Assembly (NCBI GenBank): GCA_015501075.1
Contig: JADNYJ010000381.1
Span: forward strand, 1 to 30,863
DNA length: 30,863 nt
Direction of reading: 5' to 3'
Source of the DNA: Gymnopilus junonius
Lineage: Eukaryota; Basidiomycota; Agaricomycetes; Agaricales; Galerinaceae
The translations under genes were made by a program, and so were the position numbers. Under the pieces are notes generated by a model. The model was not told the origin of the DNA and ran no database searches. It saw only the letters and a list, made by a program, of their open reading frames with translations. Shown here one piece after another: positions 9,485-18,862 of this stretch (its first letter is position 1; each line of letters opens with the position of its first letter).

Positions 9485-10973
9485 ATGACGGACAGCACAT
9501 ATCCTTTATTTTCTATCCTTGCTTTCCTTGGCTTTGTTCTCCCACTCATTCCGCTACCATGGCATTTGCAAGCAATGAACTCGGGCACATCCTACTTTAT
9601 CATCTGGTCATCATTGGCCTGCCTCAATCAATTTATCAACTCTATCATATGGGCTGGAAATGCCTTGAATACGGCTCCAATATGGTGTGAAATTTGTGCG
9701 CATAATGTTGCCCTGGTCTGTACAAAGCTAACGCATCCTGCAGCGATTCGCATCATGATGGCAGCCTCGGTGGGAATCCCTGCTTCATCTCTGTGTATCA
9801 ATCGTCGTTTGTATCGAATTGCAAGCATCCATTCGGCTCCAGTCACTCAGGCAGAGGTAATGCCATTCATCGTGCGGGTATGAACTTGGACTAATTTGAG
9901 GCATTGCAGAAACGTCGTTCTGTTCTGATCGATTCCTTGATCTGCCTCCTTTTCCCAGTTGTATTTGTTGCCCTTCGTCAGTTTATCTCCATTGCCATAA
10001 GTTTCAAATATTCTGACAATTTTAAAGAGTACATTGTGCAGGGACATCGCTTCAACATCTTTGAAGATGCAGGATGTTTTCCGGCACTTTACAACACACT
10101 GCCTACTTTCTTTATTTCAAGTATGTGGCCCTTAATTCTTGGCTTAATTTCTGCCGTTTATTGTGGTGAGAGGAGTTTTTCTAATTTTCCAGCTATCCGT
10201 ATCTGACAAAGAGATAGTACTTACCCTTCGCTTATTTGCGCGTCGACGGGCTGAATTCACACAATTCCTTTCGTCAAATACAACCCTAACAGTTAGCCGA
10301 TATTTCCGTCTTATGGCCCTCTCTATGGCTGAGATTTGTGCGACGACTCCTCTTTCAATATTCACAATATGGGTCAATGTGAAAGCCAACCCTGTTCAAC
10401 CGTGGATCAGTTGGACAGATACCCACTTTAATTATTCCCGCGTTGAACAGATTCCGGCCATATTGTGGCGCTCAGACCGTATTCTGTCCATCGGCATTGA
10501 ATTCACTTGCTGGGTGGCTCCTGTTTGTTCTTTTACCTTCTTTTTGTTCTTCGGCTTCGCACAAGAGTCGCGGAGGCACTACTTGTTGATGTTTAGTTGG
10601 CTGAAGAAACGTCTCGGTATCTTTGCAACCTCTCGCACTCTCAAGCAGACGCCGTAAGTCTTAACTTCGCTTTTGCCTTTAATCGGCTTTGCTGATATAC
10701 CTATATAGAATTCAGCTTCAGGCCTTGGGAGAACAACAAAAGAAAAATGCATCTGCGCTTTTTACCCCGTGCCTTGACGAGTTCAAGACAACAGATTCAG
10801 CACATTCCATTTTCTCAACCTCGTTTGACGATAAAGACGAACATTCTGGTTTCGATTCTTATCCCACCACACCTACTGTAATCAATTCATCTCCAAGTAA
10901 CATCGTTCGTGAATTATCGTTCACGGATTCATTATGTCGTAAAGCACAACTTCAAAGATCCAGAACTTTATAA
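9485..10973 (+). CDS. STE3-B: STE3-like pheromone receptor, about 409 aa
   Basis: Seven-helix class D pheromone receptor. Exons 9485-9695, 9744-9856, 9910-9976, 10028-10165, 10218-10653 and 10709-10973 give 410 codons with stop. Start MTDSTYPLFSILAFLGF. Then PLPWHLQAMNSGTSY, CLNQFINSIIWAGN, APIWCEI at a phase-1 intron, PASSLCINRRLYRIAS, IVQGHRFNIFEDAGCFP, SAVYC at an intron, a third cytoplasmic loop with LRLFARRRAEF, PWISWTDTHFNYSRVEQIP and FFLFFGFAQESRRHY. The tail is short and ends QLQRSRTL. An ATG upstream in the same frame (9245) lacks receptor-like sequence, so 9485 is chosen. Intron 9977-10027 (51 bp, donor GTCAGT) is stop-free and in frame; removing it restores the family spacing LQYIVQGHR. 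The B/pheromone-1 pair looks like one sub-locus of a B mating-type region. Confidence 0.93.
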
Positions 10974-11600
10974 GATGTATTAGTATTTCTTATTCTTTGC
11001 CACTACCTTGCCTCTATTATTATGTATTCTAGTATTCCGCAAACCACCATCATTCGTTCTCATTCCCCAGTTTATCTGCTTACACCGTAATCGATTATAA
11101 GTAAGTCCCATTGCATTACAATGACGTACATAAGGTTCACACTGCATGGGTTGAAGAACTTCACGTAGCACAGATATATATATATAATCCAGCATACACT
11201 GACGCTCTTCCTTTGACGCCGAATTTCTCACTGTCAAGATCCGCATTTAAACGTCCCTTTGTGTCGATATCTCTAATAGAGTGAACCAATCCTTTTGACC
11301 GGCTACATTGCCAATTTACCCACCCAGAAGCTAGTGATGTTGTTTTCCGAACAAGAATAATATTTGTCGATCTTCCTAAGGTGGACCTTTGCCAAGAGGC
11401 ATCGGTACTAATTCCTTCTGTTCCTTTATATTTGCTCGTAATAAGATGTCATCCTTGTTCTCTATCACTTATTATACACAGGATGCGCTGTCCAAATATC
11501 ATATGTCCTTTGAAGTCCCTTTGCGTTCGCTTGTGTTCTAGCAGCAAACTACTCGTGTGTTCTATCACTGTTCCGAGCTCTCCCTGGGCGACTGATTGGT
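10974..11600. other. Intergenic between STE3-B and STE3-C
   Basis: No gene is supported. A plus frame from 11381 is open for 114 codons but is Cys/Ser-rich without motifs and overlaps the STE3-C start in another frame. The stretch holds an exact ACAAAGGGA on the minus strand (11254-11262) and a one-mismatch version at 11516-11524, discussed as possible pheromone-response sites. Confidence 0.4.
11254..11262 (-). promoter_or_regulatory. ACAAAGGGA, candidate pheromone-response element
   Basis: The plus strand reads TCCCTTTGT, i.e. ACAAAGGGA on the minus strand, identical to the element bound by the HMG factor Prf1 in Ustilago maydis. It lies about 340 bp upstream of STE3-C and 280 bp downstream of STE3-B. 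A role in this organism is inference. Confidence 0.35.
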
Positions 11601-13515
11601 ATGGCTGTAAAGCTAGTCATTTTATCACTTATTTGTTCCGCTATCCTTGCTCCGCTTGTTCCAGTTCAGCGCATACACATGAGTGTCCCGAGTCTATCGC
11701 TTGTCCTTTGGCTTGTTGCATGTAATTCGATCCACGGCGTTAATGCAGCAATATAGGCAAAAAACATTGACATACATATCCCAGTGTGGTGCGATATAGG
11801 TGAGTGATTGCTGGGTATATATTGCGCTCTGCGCGTGATATCTCGTCCATTTGTTATCCAGTCGCGAAGCTAATTCTGGTGGCCAATGTAGCGCTACCTG
11901 GAGCGCTTTTATGTGTTGCGATGCAATTAGAGCTCGTAACATCGTCTAGAGTGATACCCTCCAATAAGAAAGTACAACGAAACCGCATGATCATCGATTT
12001 TACGCTTTGTTACATTGTTCCGATTCTTTATATGGTGCTGCGTGAGTAGCAGTTCTTTTTGGACAGATATAGGCTGACTCTTAGGTGGCATTAGATTTGG
12101 TTGCTCAGGATCGCAGGATCGACCTTGTAGAGGAGTATGGTTGCTTCCCATCCGTGCATCCTTCCACCTTTCCTTTTTTGATAATTTGGATTCCTCCCCT
12201 TGCTATAAGTGGCATAGCTCTTGTTTTTTGTGGTACGTCCTTGCTTTTATCCGTGTAAGCCCTTGCTTATCAGGCATATATAGGTATTTCAATCTACAAC
12301 ATTAGTACCCTCCGTGGAACATATTGAACGGCCCACTTGGAGGCAAGATCGACGATGAACTCCTCCATGTTTTATCGTCGCCTCATTACTGGCATGGTTG
12401 TCACCGGAACCCTTATATTAGTAGGCCTTTCTTCCTTATTTTCAATTCACTCCTTCCAATCTTGGACGTCTTGGAAAGATGTCCACTCCTCAATGACCAA
12501 GATAGAGGTTATGAAATCTACGAACGATATTAACGACCTTCTGTTTTCCTGGTGGGCGGACTTCGCAATCCCTTGTCTTTACGTCTTCCTTTCTTTGTTA
12601 ATTGGCGAAGAACCCCGAGATATACATCGTTGGGTAGTGGATCACCTCAAAAAAAGAAAGAATTGTCATACGCTGATACTGCCGCTGTGGTGAGCTGTAT
12701 TTCCTCAGATTGCCTCCTAAATTAAGCATTCAAACACAATCTAGAATCTCAAAGAAACGAGAACTTTCTCAAAAGAAAATGGCTGGTTCTTCTGCAGAGG
12801 ACAATTGGGACCACTTACAGTTGAGTTAAAGTCTGAATGGGATGACCAATGGGATAATAGGCCAATACTGAAGGATTCAAATAGGAGTACCAAATCCTCT
12901 TCATCTTGCCCCTGTCCAAGTTCGGTAAAGGACTCCTTGGCGGATGAGGGTCTAGAATTCATGACCTCTGCATTATCGTACCTCAGTTCACCAACCGCGA
13001 TGTCGCTGGGGTTACTACCCCTCTTTGGGTACCCCAGCCAGTAAAAACATTCCCGCCCAAGACCGCCTTCGAAATTCTGCCGAAACCATCGCCTTCGCCA
13101 CTGCCGAAACCAATTCTGAAAACCCCACAAAATGTACCCTTAAATGTAGAGCCTTCGATAAGCTCTGTGTTTGATGTTACCTGGCCGCTTCACCCATCTT
13201 CTCCAGCGCAATCTCTTTCGCTTTCTTACAACAGCGCGTGTTCACACTCACCCTCTCATTCACCTACTTCTTCCGCAGAAGCCATTATATCCTGCAGTAA
13301 TGCCAGTACGTTCTAGGAGTCATCCTTTCGAGGATTCCTGCATCTCTCTTTATGTTGACAGTGGCCCTTCGTCTACAGGGCCGCCTGTCAAGAAAACAAT
13401 TCCTAAATGTCCTGGTCTCCAGACTTTGCGCAGAACTTGGAGCAAGGAGCGTTTTCAACAAGAGTATGATTCTGTTGAGGTAATTCACATTACTATAGTG
13501 CAAGAAACGGCATAA
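11601..13515 (+). pseudogene. STE3-C: decayed STE3-like pheromone receptor
   Basis: Receptor landmarks are present in order: MAVKLVILSLICSAILAP, LVPVQRIHMSVPS, CNSIHGVNAAI, AKNIDIHIPVWCDI (phase-1 intron 11800-11861), LPGALLCVAMQLELVTSS, NRMIIDFTLCY, MVLHLVAQDRRIDLVEEYGC after intron 12042-12094, VFC plus intron 12233-12283, FYRRLITGM, SWTSWKDVHSSM, and LIGEEPRDIHRWV after TM7. Intron positions match STE3-B. Two in-frame stops break it: TAG at 11754-11756, exactly where relatives have the Trp of AxxWAGN, and TGA at 12325-12327 in the third cytoplasmic loop. After TM7 a tail can be followed only by changing frame at least twice (LGPLTVELKSEW near 12815, PQPVKTFPPKTAFEILP near 13033, VIHITIVQETA ending at 13515). 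The tail assignment is less certain than the seven-helix part. Confidence 0.82.
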
Positions 13516-14847
13516 AGTTACGCTGTTACTGCAACACAGATGGCCCTTTCGTCATTCGCTCCATCTGTTATGCTCTCTTCGATTGTATGCTTTATTTTCA
13601 GTGTTTGACACTATCAATTTTCCGCCTTCTGTAAATGTTTCGTCCATGTAGCATAGCCCACTGTAGCGTTTCTATTATTATGTTGATATGTAGTTTACGA
13701 GGCAAGTTATCCCGGAAATTTCATTTGTTCTATGCTTCAGATTCATTGCTGTGGGCTAGGATAGTAAGTGTCGTCAATTCTATTTTTAGATCAGGAGGGT
13801 GTGTCTAAAAATATCTACCCTTTATTGTTCTGGATACAGACCCGTGATTGTTTCTTCTCAATGACCAAGCCGGAGAACAATAAGAATGAAGGAAATTGCT
13901 CACTCATAAACACGATACCTGCAATGAAGGATACAACTTTTCTCTTTCCTCTCCCTTAGGCTCTTCTCCCCTCAGGTCAAGCCAGCACAAGTGATTCCCT
14001 GGAAAATCCGATGGAAATTGGCTGTGAACGGGCTGTTGGGTTGGTTCCGGGTATACTGGGAATACATTTGAGGCGTACAGTGCGCAACTGAATATTCGAC
14101 TTCATGCAATTACGTCTAACATTTTCTAGGACTTGTAAAGCTGCATTTACTTCCAATTTACTTCATAAGCGACGCTAGCTGCAAGTTGCGAATTCATCGC
14201 AAGATATTTCGAACTTTGTCGTCATTTTTCTCAACCATCGTCTTGAGTCTTTTCGCCGACGCACAGGCGGGTCCGAAATACGCGTAGTCCCCTCTGCCCT
14301 GATTCCTGAAGCGCCATTCGGTTTGTACTCGATTTGTATTTTTTTTTCCCATTCCACGTGATGTCGTCACCACTGGGATACGGTCAATCTGATATCCGCA
14401 TTTGCCACATCCTTTTGACTTCCCATTTTCACTATGGAGGGCTCTAATTTTACGACACGTTTTCCCATCCCCAGCCTCTTCTCACCAACTGCGGTGTGCT
14501 TTCTTGACATCGTGATACGTCGTCTATGGTTGGGACAAAGCAACATCCGAATTTGGTCGTAGGGTCGGACAAATTGATGGGACTTCTTTTGGAGGAGGAC
14601 AAGCTGACGGCCGTTTTGGGATGGGCAATTTGGAGGAATCAAACGAAGTTCGCATCGATGGATAAAGGGACAACCCAAAAGCGTATACGCAGGGAAATCG
14701 AGAGCGATTTGCTCTTAAACCTGGATGTGGTGTTACGGGCATTTCACCTCCTCCAGTTGATCTACCTTCGTGTACTCGACAGTTGTCCCCCTCCGAGCAG
14801 GTGTCCCGGCGCATCGAACGCACGCAACTACTTTCCAAGGACCGAAA
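13516..14847. other. Long intergenic stretch upstream of STE3-D
   Basis: No gene is supported in about 1.3 kb. I looked on both strands for CaaX-ending short frames and found none that holds up. A 25-bp segment at 13818-13842 resembles the upstream region of the decayed pheromone gene (see findings). Frames opening around 14524-14969 on both strands overlap and lack motifs. The last few hundred bases should be the STE3-D promoter, with an imperfect ATAAAGGGA at 14663-14671. Confidence 0.4.
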
Positions 14848-16341
14848 ATGACTTATCCCAACGCCATTTTCTCTGCTGCCGCCTTCGCCTGCTTCCTTAT
14901 GTGCACTATTCCCTTACCGTGGCACTTGGAAGGTATGCAAACCAGCTTCATCCGATCTCATCGTTATAACTTAATATTTCGCTTGACTTAGCATGGAACA
15001 CGGGCACCTGCCTCTATATGGTATGGACTGGGCTGGCATGCCTTAACCAGTTCATCAACTCCATCGTTTGGAATCGCAATGCCATCAACTGGTCTCCTAC
15101 TTGGTGCGATATCTGTAAGGAGATTTTCGTGTTCTTCGATTTGGTTCTCATATTATTCATTAGCGTCAAGATTTATCGTCGGCTCTGCAATTGCAATTCC
15201 TGCCGCCTCTCTCTGTATCAATCGCCGTCTCTATCACATCTCTTCAATGAGATCCGTGACCGTCACCAAAGCTGAGAAACGCCGCGACATCATGATCGAT
15301 CTGACGATCGGCCTTGGTCTTCCTTTCCTCGAAATGGTTCTCCAGTATATTCCCCAAGGCCACCGCTTCAACATATTCGAGGACGTCGGCTGCTATCCTT
15401 TCACCTACAACACCTGGCCCGCTTACGTCCTCGTATACTGCCCTCCCATCGCTATTGGACTCGTGTCCGCTGTTTACGCGATCTTGAGCATCATCCAATT
15501 CAACAAGAGTCGTTCTCAATTCAACGACCTTCTTTCGAGTCACAGCAACCTCACTTCCGGCCGTTACGTCCGACTCATGTGCTTGGCTGGAATCGAAGTC
15601 CTCTGTACCGTTCCATTGGGATCCTACGCGTTGTATCTTAACGTCAAGGCTGGCATCAACCCATGGATCAGTTGGTCCAACACCCACTTTGGATTCTCCC
15701 GCGTTGATCAGATCCCCGCCGTCATTTGGCGCGCCAACCACGTCAATGAGGTATCCCTTGAGCTCACACGCTGGCTCGTCATTATCTGCGCATGCATCTT
15801 TTTCGCTTTCTTCGGCTTTGCCGATGAAGCTAAGAAGCACTACCGCTCTGCGTACGCAAGCTTTGCGAAGCGGGTCGGTATTTCCACAGCATCCTTCGGC
15901 AATACTGGAGCCCTCAGCTCTATGGGCTCCAAGGTCGTTGGCACTGGTGGGAAGATTCGCCCTGCTCCTCCCATGTTCGTTCATCGGGATATGCTGCGTC
16001 GCCAAGATTCTTTCGATTCCCTTACGGACGTGTCCATGTCTATCGCCGACGTCAGTGGCCTCCCCGACGAAAAGAAGGTTGAAGAGAAGGAGCGAGTTTT
16101 TGCTACCACTCTGTCATATAGCGGTATCACCCTTTCTGACGTGGGCGGTACTCTCGCTGATTATAATGACACACCTTATTCCCCTGCACCATCGTCTGGT
16201 TCTACATCAGCTTCCTCTGTCTCCGTCCCCGAACCCGCTCTCACTCGTTCGAATTCCATTCTATCATTACCTGCTCCAACTTCTTCATCTCCTATCGAAC
16301 GTCCGTCAGAACTAAAAGCCAATACCGATGATATCGTTTGA
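14848..16341 (+). CDS. STE3-D: STE3-like pheromone receptor, about 461 aa
   Basis: Seven-helix class D pheromone receptor. Exons 14848-14932, 14992-15114 and 15164-16341 (462 codons with stop). Landmarks: MTYPNAIFSAAAFACFLM, PLPWHLE at a phase-1 intron unique to this copy, then AWNTGTCLYMVW, CLNQFINSIVWNRN, SPTWCDI at the shared phase-1 intron, PAASLCINRRLYHISSM, RRDIMIDLTIGLGLPFLEM, YIPQGHRFNIFEDVGCYP, SGRYVRLMCLAGIEVLC, INPWISWSNTHFGFSRV, and FFAFFGFADEAKKHYRSAY after TM7. The tail is Ser/Thr-rich with acidic patches and ends LKANTDDIV. The third exon is long because the introns that B and C have at the QGHR loop and after SAVY are absent. It reads without lesions. The nearest pheromone genes are the pair at 17.9-19.1 kb, on the other side of two mobile elements. 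Confidence 0.95.
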
Positions 16342-16591
16342 ATTGTGTGCCTGACTTATTATACTTCGCCCCTCCACTGTATTTTTAACTCCACTGTAGC
16401 TTTAGCGTGATCACCCCGCATTACTTATCGCGATTTTTATCACTGTATATATTCAAGTAGACATACCGCATCAGAGTTCAAATTTCCATTAGAAATTTTG
16501 CAATTTCCTTATTGCAATGACTGATCATGAATGAAGTAATCGTGTTCAGCGGTGGGCCATGTTGAAGATGTACGAGTGAAGGAAGTGTTTA
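16342..16591. other. 3' flank of STE3-D up to the MITE
   Basis: An AT-rich 250 bp stretch that should carry the STE3-D polyadenylation signals. No gene or CaaX frame is visible. Confidence 0.4.
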
Positions 16592-17262
16592 CAGCCGATT
16601 GCAAAACGATAGACCAGGTCACATCGCCGTCCATCATCAGTGATTTGTTTGTTTGGTCGAGCATAAATAGCAATTAATGAAAATTAGGCAACACTTTCTC
16701 AAGGAAACTGATAACGCTTAACAATTATCGCATACTCGCAATGACGTCCTTACTGACACTTAGACGATGAGGATTTCACTGACCTGTACCCGCCCTTTTA
16801 TACCTTACCCATCTCAACCAAGTGATGACCCTGCCTCTTTCATATAACTACTAGACCATTTCGTCGTGCTGAGCGACCTCTGGAGGTTAGCAATAGGGGT
16901 TCAAATTGCTCACGGAAAGATCGGCTTACATTCAGATAATATATGGTTGATGATGATCAGAAGAGCAACTATTGGCAACTGCAGCGCTGGAACAGAGACA
17001 TAGAAATGAGAGTCTAGAGGATCCATGTTATGGGTGGTCCATCGACATCGAAGTAGCGCCAAAAATATGATGAGACCAGGGCGGGAGGCAGTGACGATGA
17101 AGGATAGATGGCAAATGTGATAACGAGCACAGCAGCCCAGACCGAAATGAGCTGCCAACAAACCGGCCCGGTTGTTGTTTGTCAGCGTTACCATCACTAT
17201 CCAAACAAGTTTGCTGAACATGACGGGCGATGTGACCTGGTCTATCGTTTTGCAATCAGCTG
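16592..17262. mobile_element. MITE copy 2 (671 bp), TA-flanked
   Basis: Same element as 7529-8198 in the same orientation, starting CAGCCGATTGCAAAACGATA and ending in the inverted form. By eye the two copies differ only by one inserted C (GACCCTGCC here versus GACCTGCC in copy 1). TA precedes it (16590-16591) and follows it (17263-17264). It begins 250 bp after the STE3-D stop. The near-identity argues for recent transposition or recent sequence exchange between the two copies. Confidence 0.9.
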
Positions 17263-17270
17263 TAATCAGG
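17262..17270. repeat. 9-bp target-site duplication, left copy (GTAATCAGG)
   Basis: GTAATCAGG here recurs at 17682-17690. The left copy includes the last base of MITE copy 2 and its TA flank, so the 411-bp element between the repeats inserted after the MITE did. Confidence 0.7.
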
Positions 17271-17681
17271 TAGCCTGGCTCACCAGTCGATCAAATGATC
17301 AGAGAAGTAGCAAACTGACGTTCTCCGATATAACGCCTGGTCCTTGTTCCGGTTGCCATACCGCGAGCCCTCAAAAGTTTGGGCGATTTGAAACTCCGAA
17401 GGCCCTTTTGTCCGAACCCTGTGGGCACTCACCCTCATCCAAAATCCATTTTAAAAATTTATATCCATAGAATAGGAGGAAATCTATTGCCTGTGCTAAA
17501 ATTCAAGTTGAAATTTTTTGAGGAGAAGTCCTTAACGTTACCAAACTTCAGGAGGTTTTTGAGCCAAGCGAAGCCAAAGCTCGATCATGCGCCATTTGAT
17601 TGATGGCCCCTGCCTAGCGGAGTTTTAAACCCCGAACTTTTGAGGGCTCACGGTTTCGCAACCGTAACAAGGACCAGGCTA
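17271..17681. mobile_element. Non-autonomous element (411 bp) with 8-9 bp duplication, hAT- or Mutator-like
   Basis: The element begins TAGCCTGG and ends CCAGGCTA, a perfect 8-bp terminal inversion, and lies between two GTAATCAGG copies. A longer imperfect inverted repeat runs from 17335-17398 (GCCTGGTCCTTGTT…) to 17618-17679. The two arms share CCTGGTCCTTGTT, CGGTTGC, GAGCCCTCAAAAGTT and AAACTCCG. The extra 64 bp at the left end, starting with a second TAGCCTGG, looks like a partial repetition of the terminus. There is no coding frame of note. An 8-bp duplication would suit hAT and a 9-bp one Mutator-like elements; the class is not settled. Confidence 0.75.
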
Positions 17682-17690
17682 GTAATCAGG
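17682..17690. repeat. 9-bp target-site duplication, right copy (GTAATCAGG)
   Basis: Right-hand copy of the 9-bp direct repeat bounding the element at 17271-17681. Confidence 0.7.
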
Positions 17691-17955
17691 GGCTTGTTTA
17701 CAGCAAGCGCATGCTCAAGCGCGTCGCGCGGCTACACAACGTGACGCGCGTACATTACTTAAGACTTCGGACATTTAATTTCCATCAGCCGCACCCGCCG
17801 TTGGCTGGCAACCGTCTGTGGAACCACGGATCCCCGGATCTACGGTCGAACTCTGAGCTCCCCTATTTATACGTATGAAACTAATCGGAGGGCGCATAAG
17901 CACATGGTATTTTCTGAGAATCATTGAACCACGACTTACTGATGGGCAAGGACAA

Positions 17956-18157
17956 TCATACTACGACGCCAAACCAAGACGGCCCTGATATGCCTGATCG
18001 CACCTCGAATCAGAAAGTCCCAATTCTTCGTCGACTGAAGCGGAAGAAAAAGGTGGTGAAGTTGCAGATGCGGGTTGAACGGCTGAGGCGCAAAAGGCTT
18101 CACTGTTCGAGGAGCATTCTGCCCCAGAACAGTAAAAAAATCGTCGAAAGTATCCAT
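17956..18157 (-). pseudogene. Decayed pheromone precursor (paralogue of precursor 2)
   Basis: The minus strand starts MDTFDDFFTVLG, as a basidiomycete pheromone precursor would, but the homologous parts lie in three frames. After the N-terminus the matching frame changes near the T7 run (18134-18140, A7 on the plus strand) to one reading SSASVDEELGLSD. Then a single T is missing in the codon pair matching Asp-Phe of precursor 2 (near 17999), and the third frame reads FEVRSGISGPSWFGVVV and stops. Precursor 2 has FEVRSGTSGPSWFCIVA there, so the CaaX cysteine has become glycine (TGC-like to GGC). Two frame lesions plus loss of the prenylated residue make a functional product very unlikely. It lies 0.7 kb from precursor 2 in the same orientation: a tandem duplicate. 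Confidence 0.85.
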
Positions 18158-18235
18158 GGGTGCGTTGAATCGCATTTGGGTTGGCGATGGACTTTTCTAT
18201 AGCGAAGTAGAAGAGAACGGTTTGTATCCAGAACG

Positions 18236-18244
18236 ACAAAGGGA
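18236..18244 (+). promoter_or_regulatory. ACAAAGGGA, candidate pheromone-response element
   Basis: An exact ACAAAGGGA, the Prf1-type element of Ustilago maydis, 79 bp upstream of the ATG of the decayed pheromone gene. It would fit a former pheromone-induced promoter. Function in this organism is inference. Confidence 0.4.
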
Positions 18245-18862
18245 TGAAGGTCTCCATCTCAAAACGAGGAGCTTTATGCAGAGACGTTATGCGCCAGTTC
18301 TAGATCTGTGATAGCTTTGTTCTGGCTCGAGGGGACAACGGTACTTTTGCTATTGTTGTCTGAATCGGCTAACTTCGTGCGGCTCCTCCGAGTCAACTCC
18401 GAGTGGCGAATATTGGTGCAGAGTTTAAAAATCTACTATGAACCAGGAACCTTCAACCAATCCGGATTCCGCGGTTGAATATTTGAATATCTGAGAAGGC
18501 ATCAAGTTACGACGATCCGGATCGTCTGGTACTTCTGCGACATACTTTAACTACTTTACAAAATCACAATAAAGTAATGAATAACAATATAGATGATGGC
18601 ATGGGACAAAATGGGTGAATATATCTTTCTGCGTGCGGTACATAATGGAGCCTGGGTCTTCGAACGAATATAAAAATGTGCATAGTCGACATGATAATAG
18701 TTGGTAATGCACCGCTTAGTAGGGGCGTGATGACAATTGGAAGAGGCAGAACGAAACGCGATACCTAAAATGCAATATAAGCGTTTCATCCATCCGGAAT
18801 GCAGATTGTCACTTACCGGAGCCTGGAGGGCCACGGCGCGTCCCATACATGAAGCGTCGTCT
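18245..18862. other. Intergenic between the pheromone pair
   Basis: The stretch upstream of the decayed copy and downstream of precursor 2. A minus frame (18556-18870) is open but overlaps precursor 2 in another frame and lacks a CaaX end. Nothing else is supported. Confidence 0.4.

Noticed and set aside
11381..11725. 114-codon plus-strand frame rich in Cys and Ser
   Set aside because: It overlaps the STE3-C first exon in another frame, has no signal peptide or regular Cys spacing, and fits no family.
14103..14117. Minus-strand end reading DVIA-stop, resembling a CVIA CaaX box
   Set aside because: There is no Cys, and the frame upstream meets a stop within a few codons with no pheromone-like start.
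15244..16005. 253-codon minus-strand frame
   Set aside because: It is antisense to the conserved third exon of STE3-D and has no motif of its own; a shadow of codon bias.
16910..17221. 103-codon minus-strand frame, also present in the first MITE
   Set aside because: It lies wholly within the MITE, has no domain and is conserved only because the copies are recent; not evidence of a gene.
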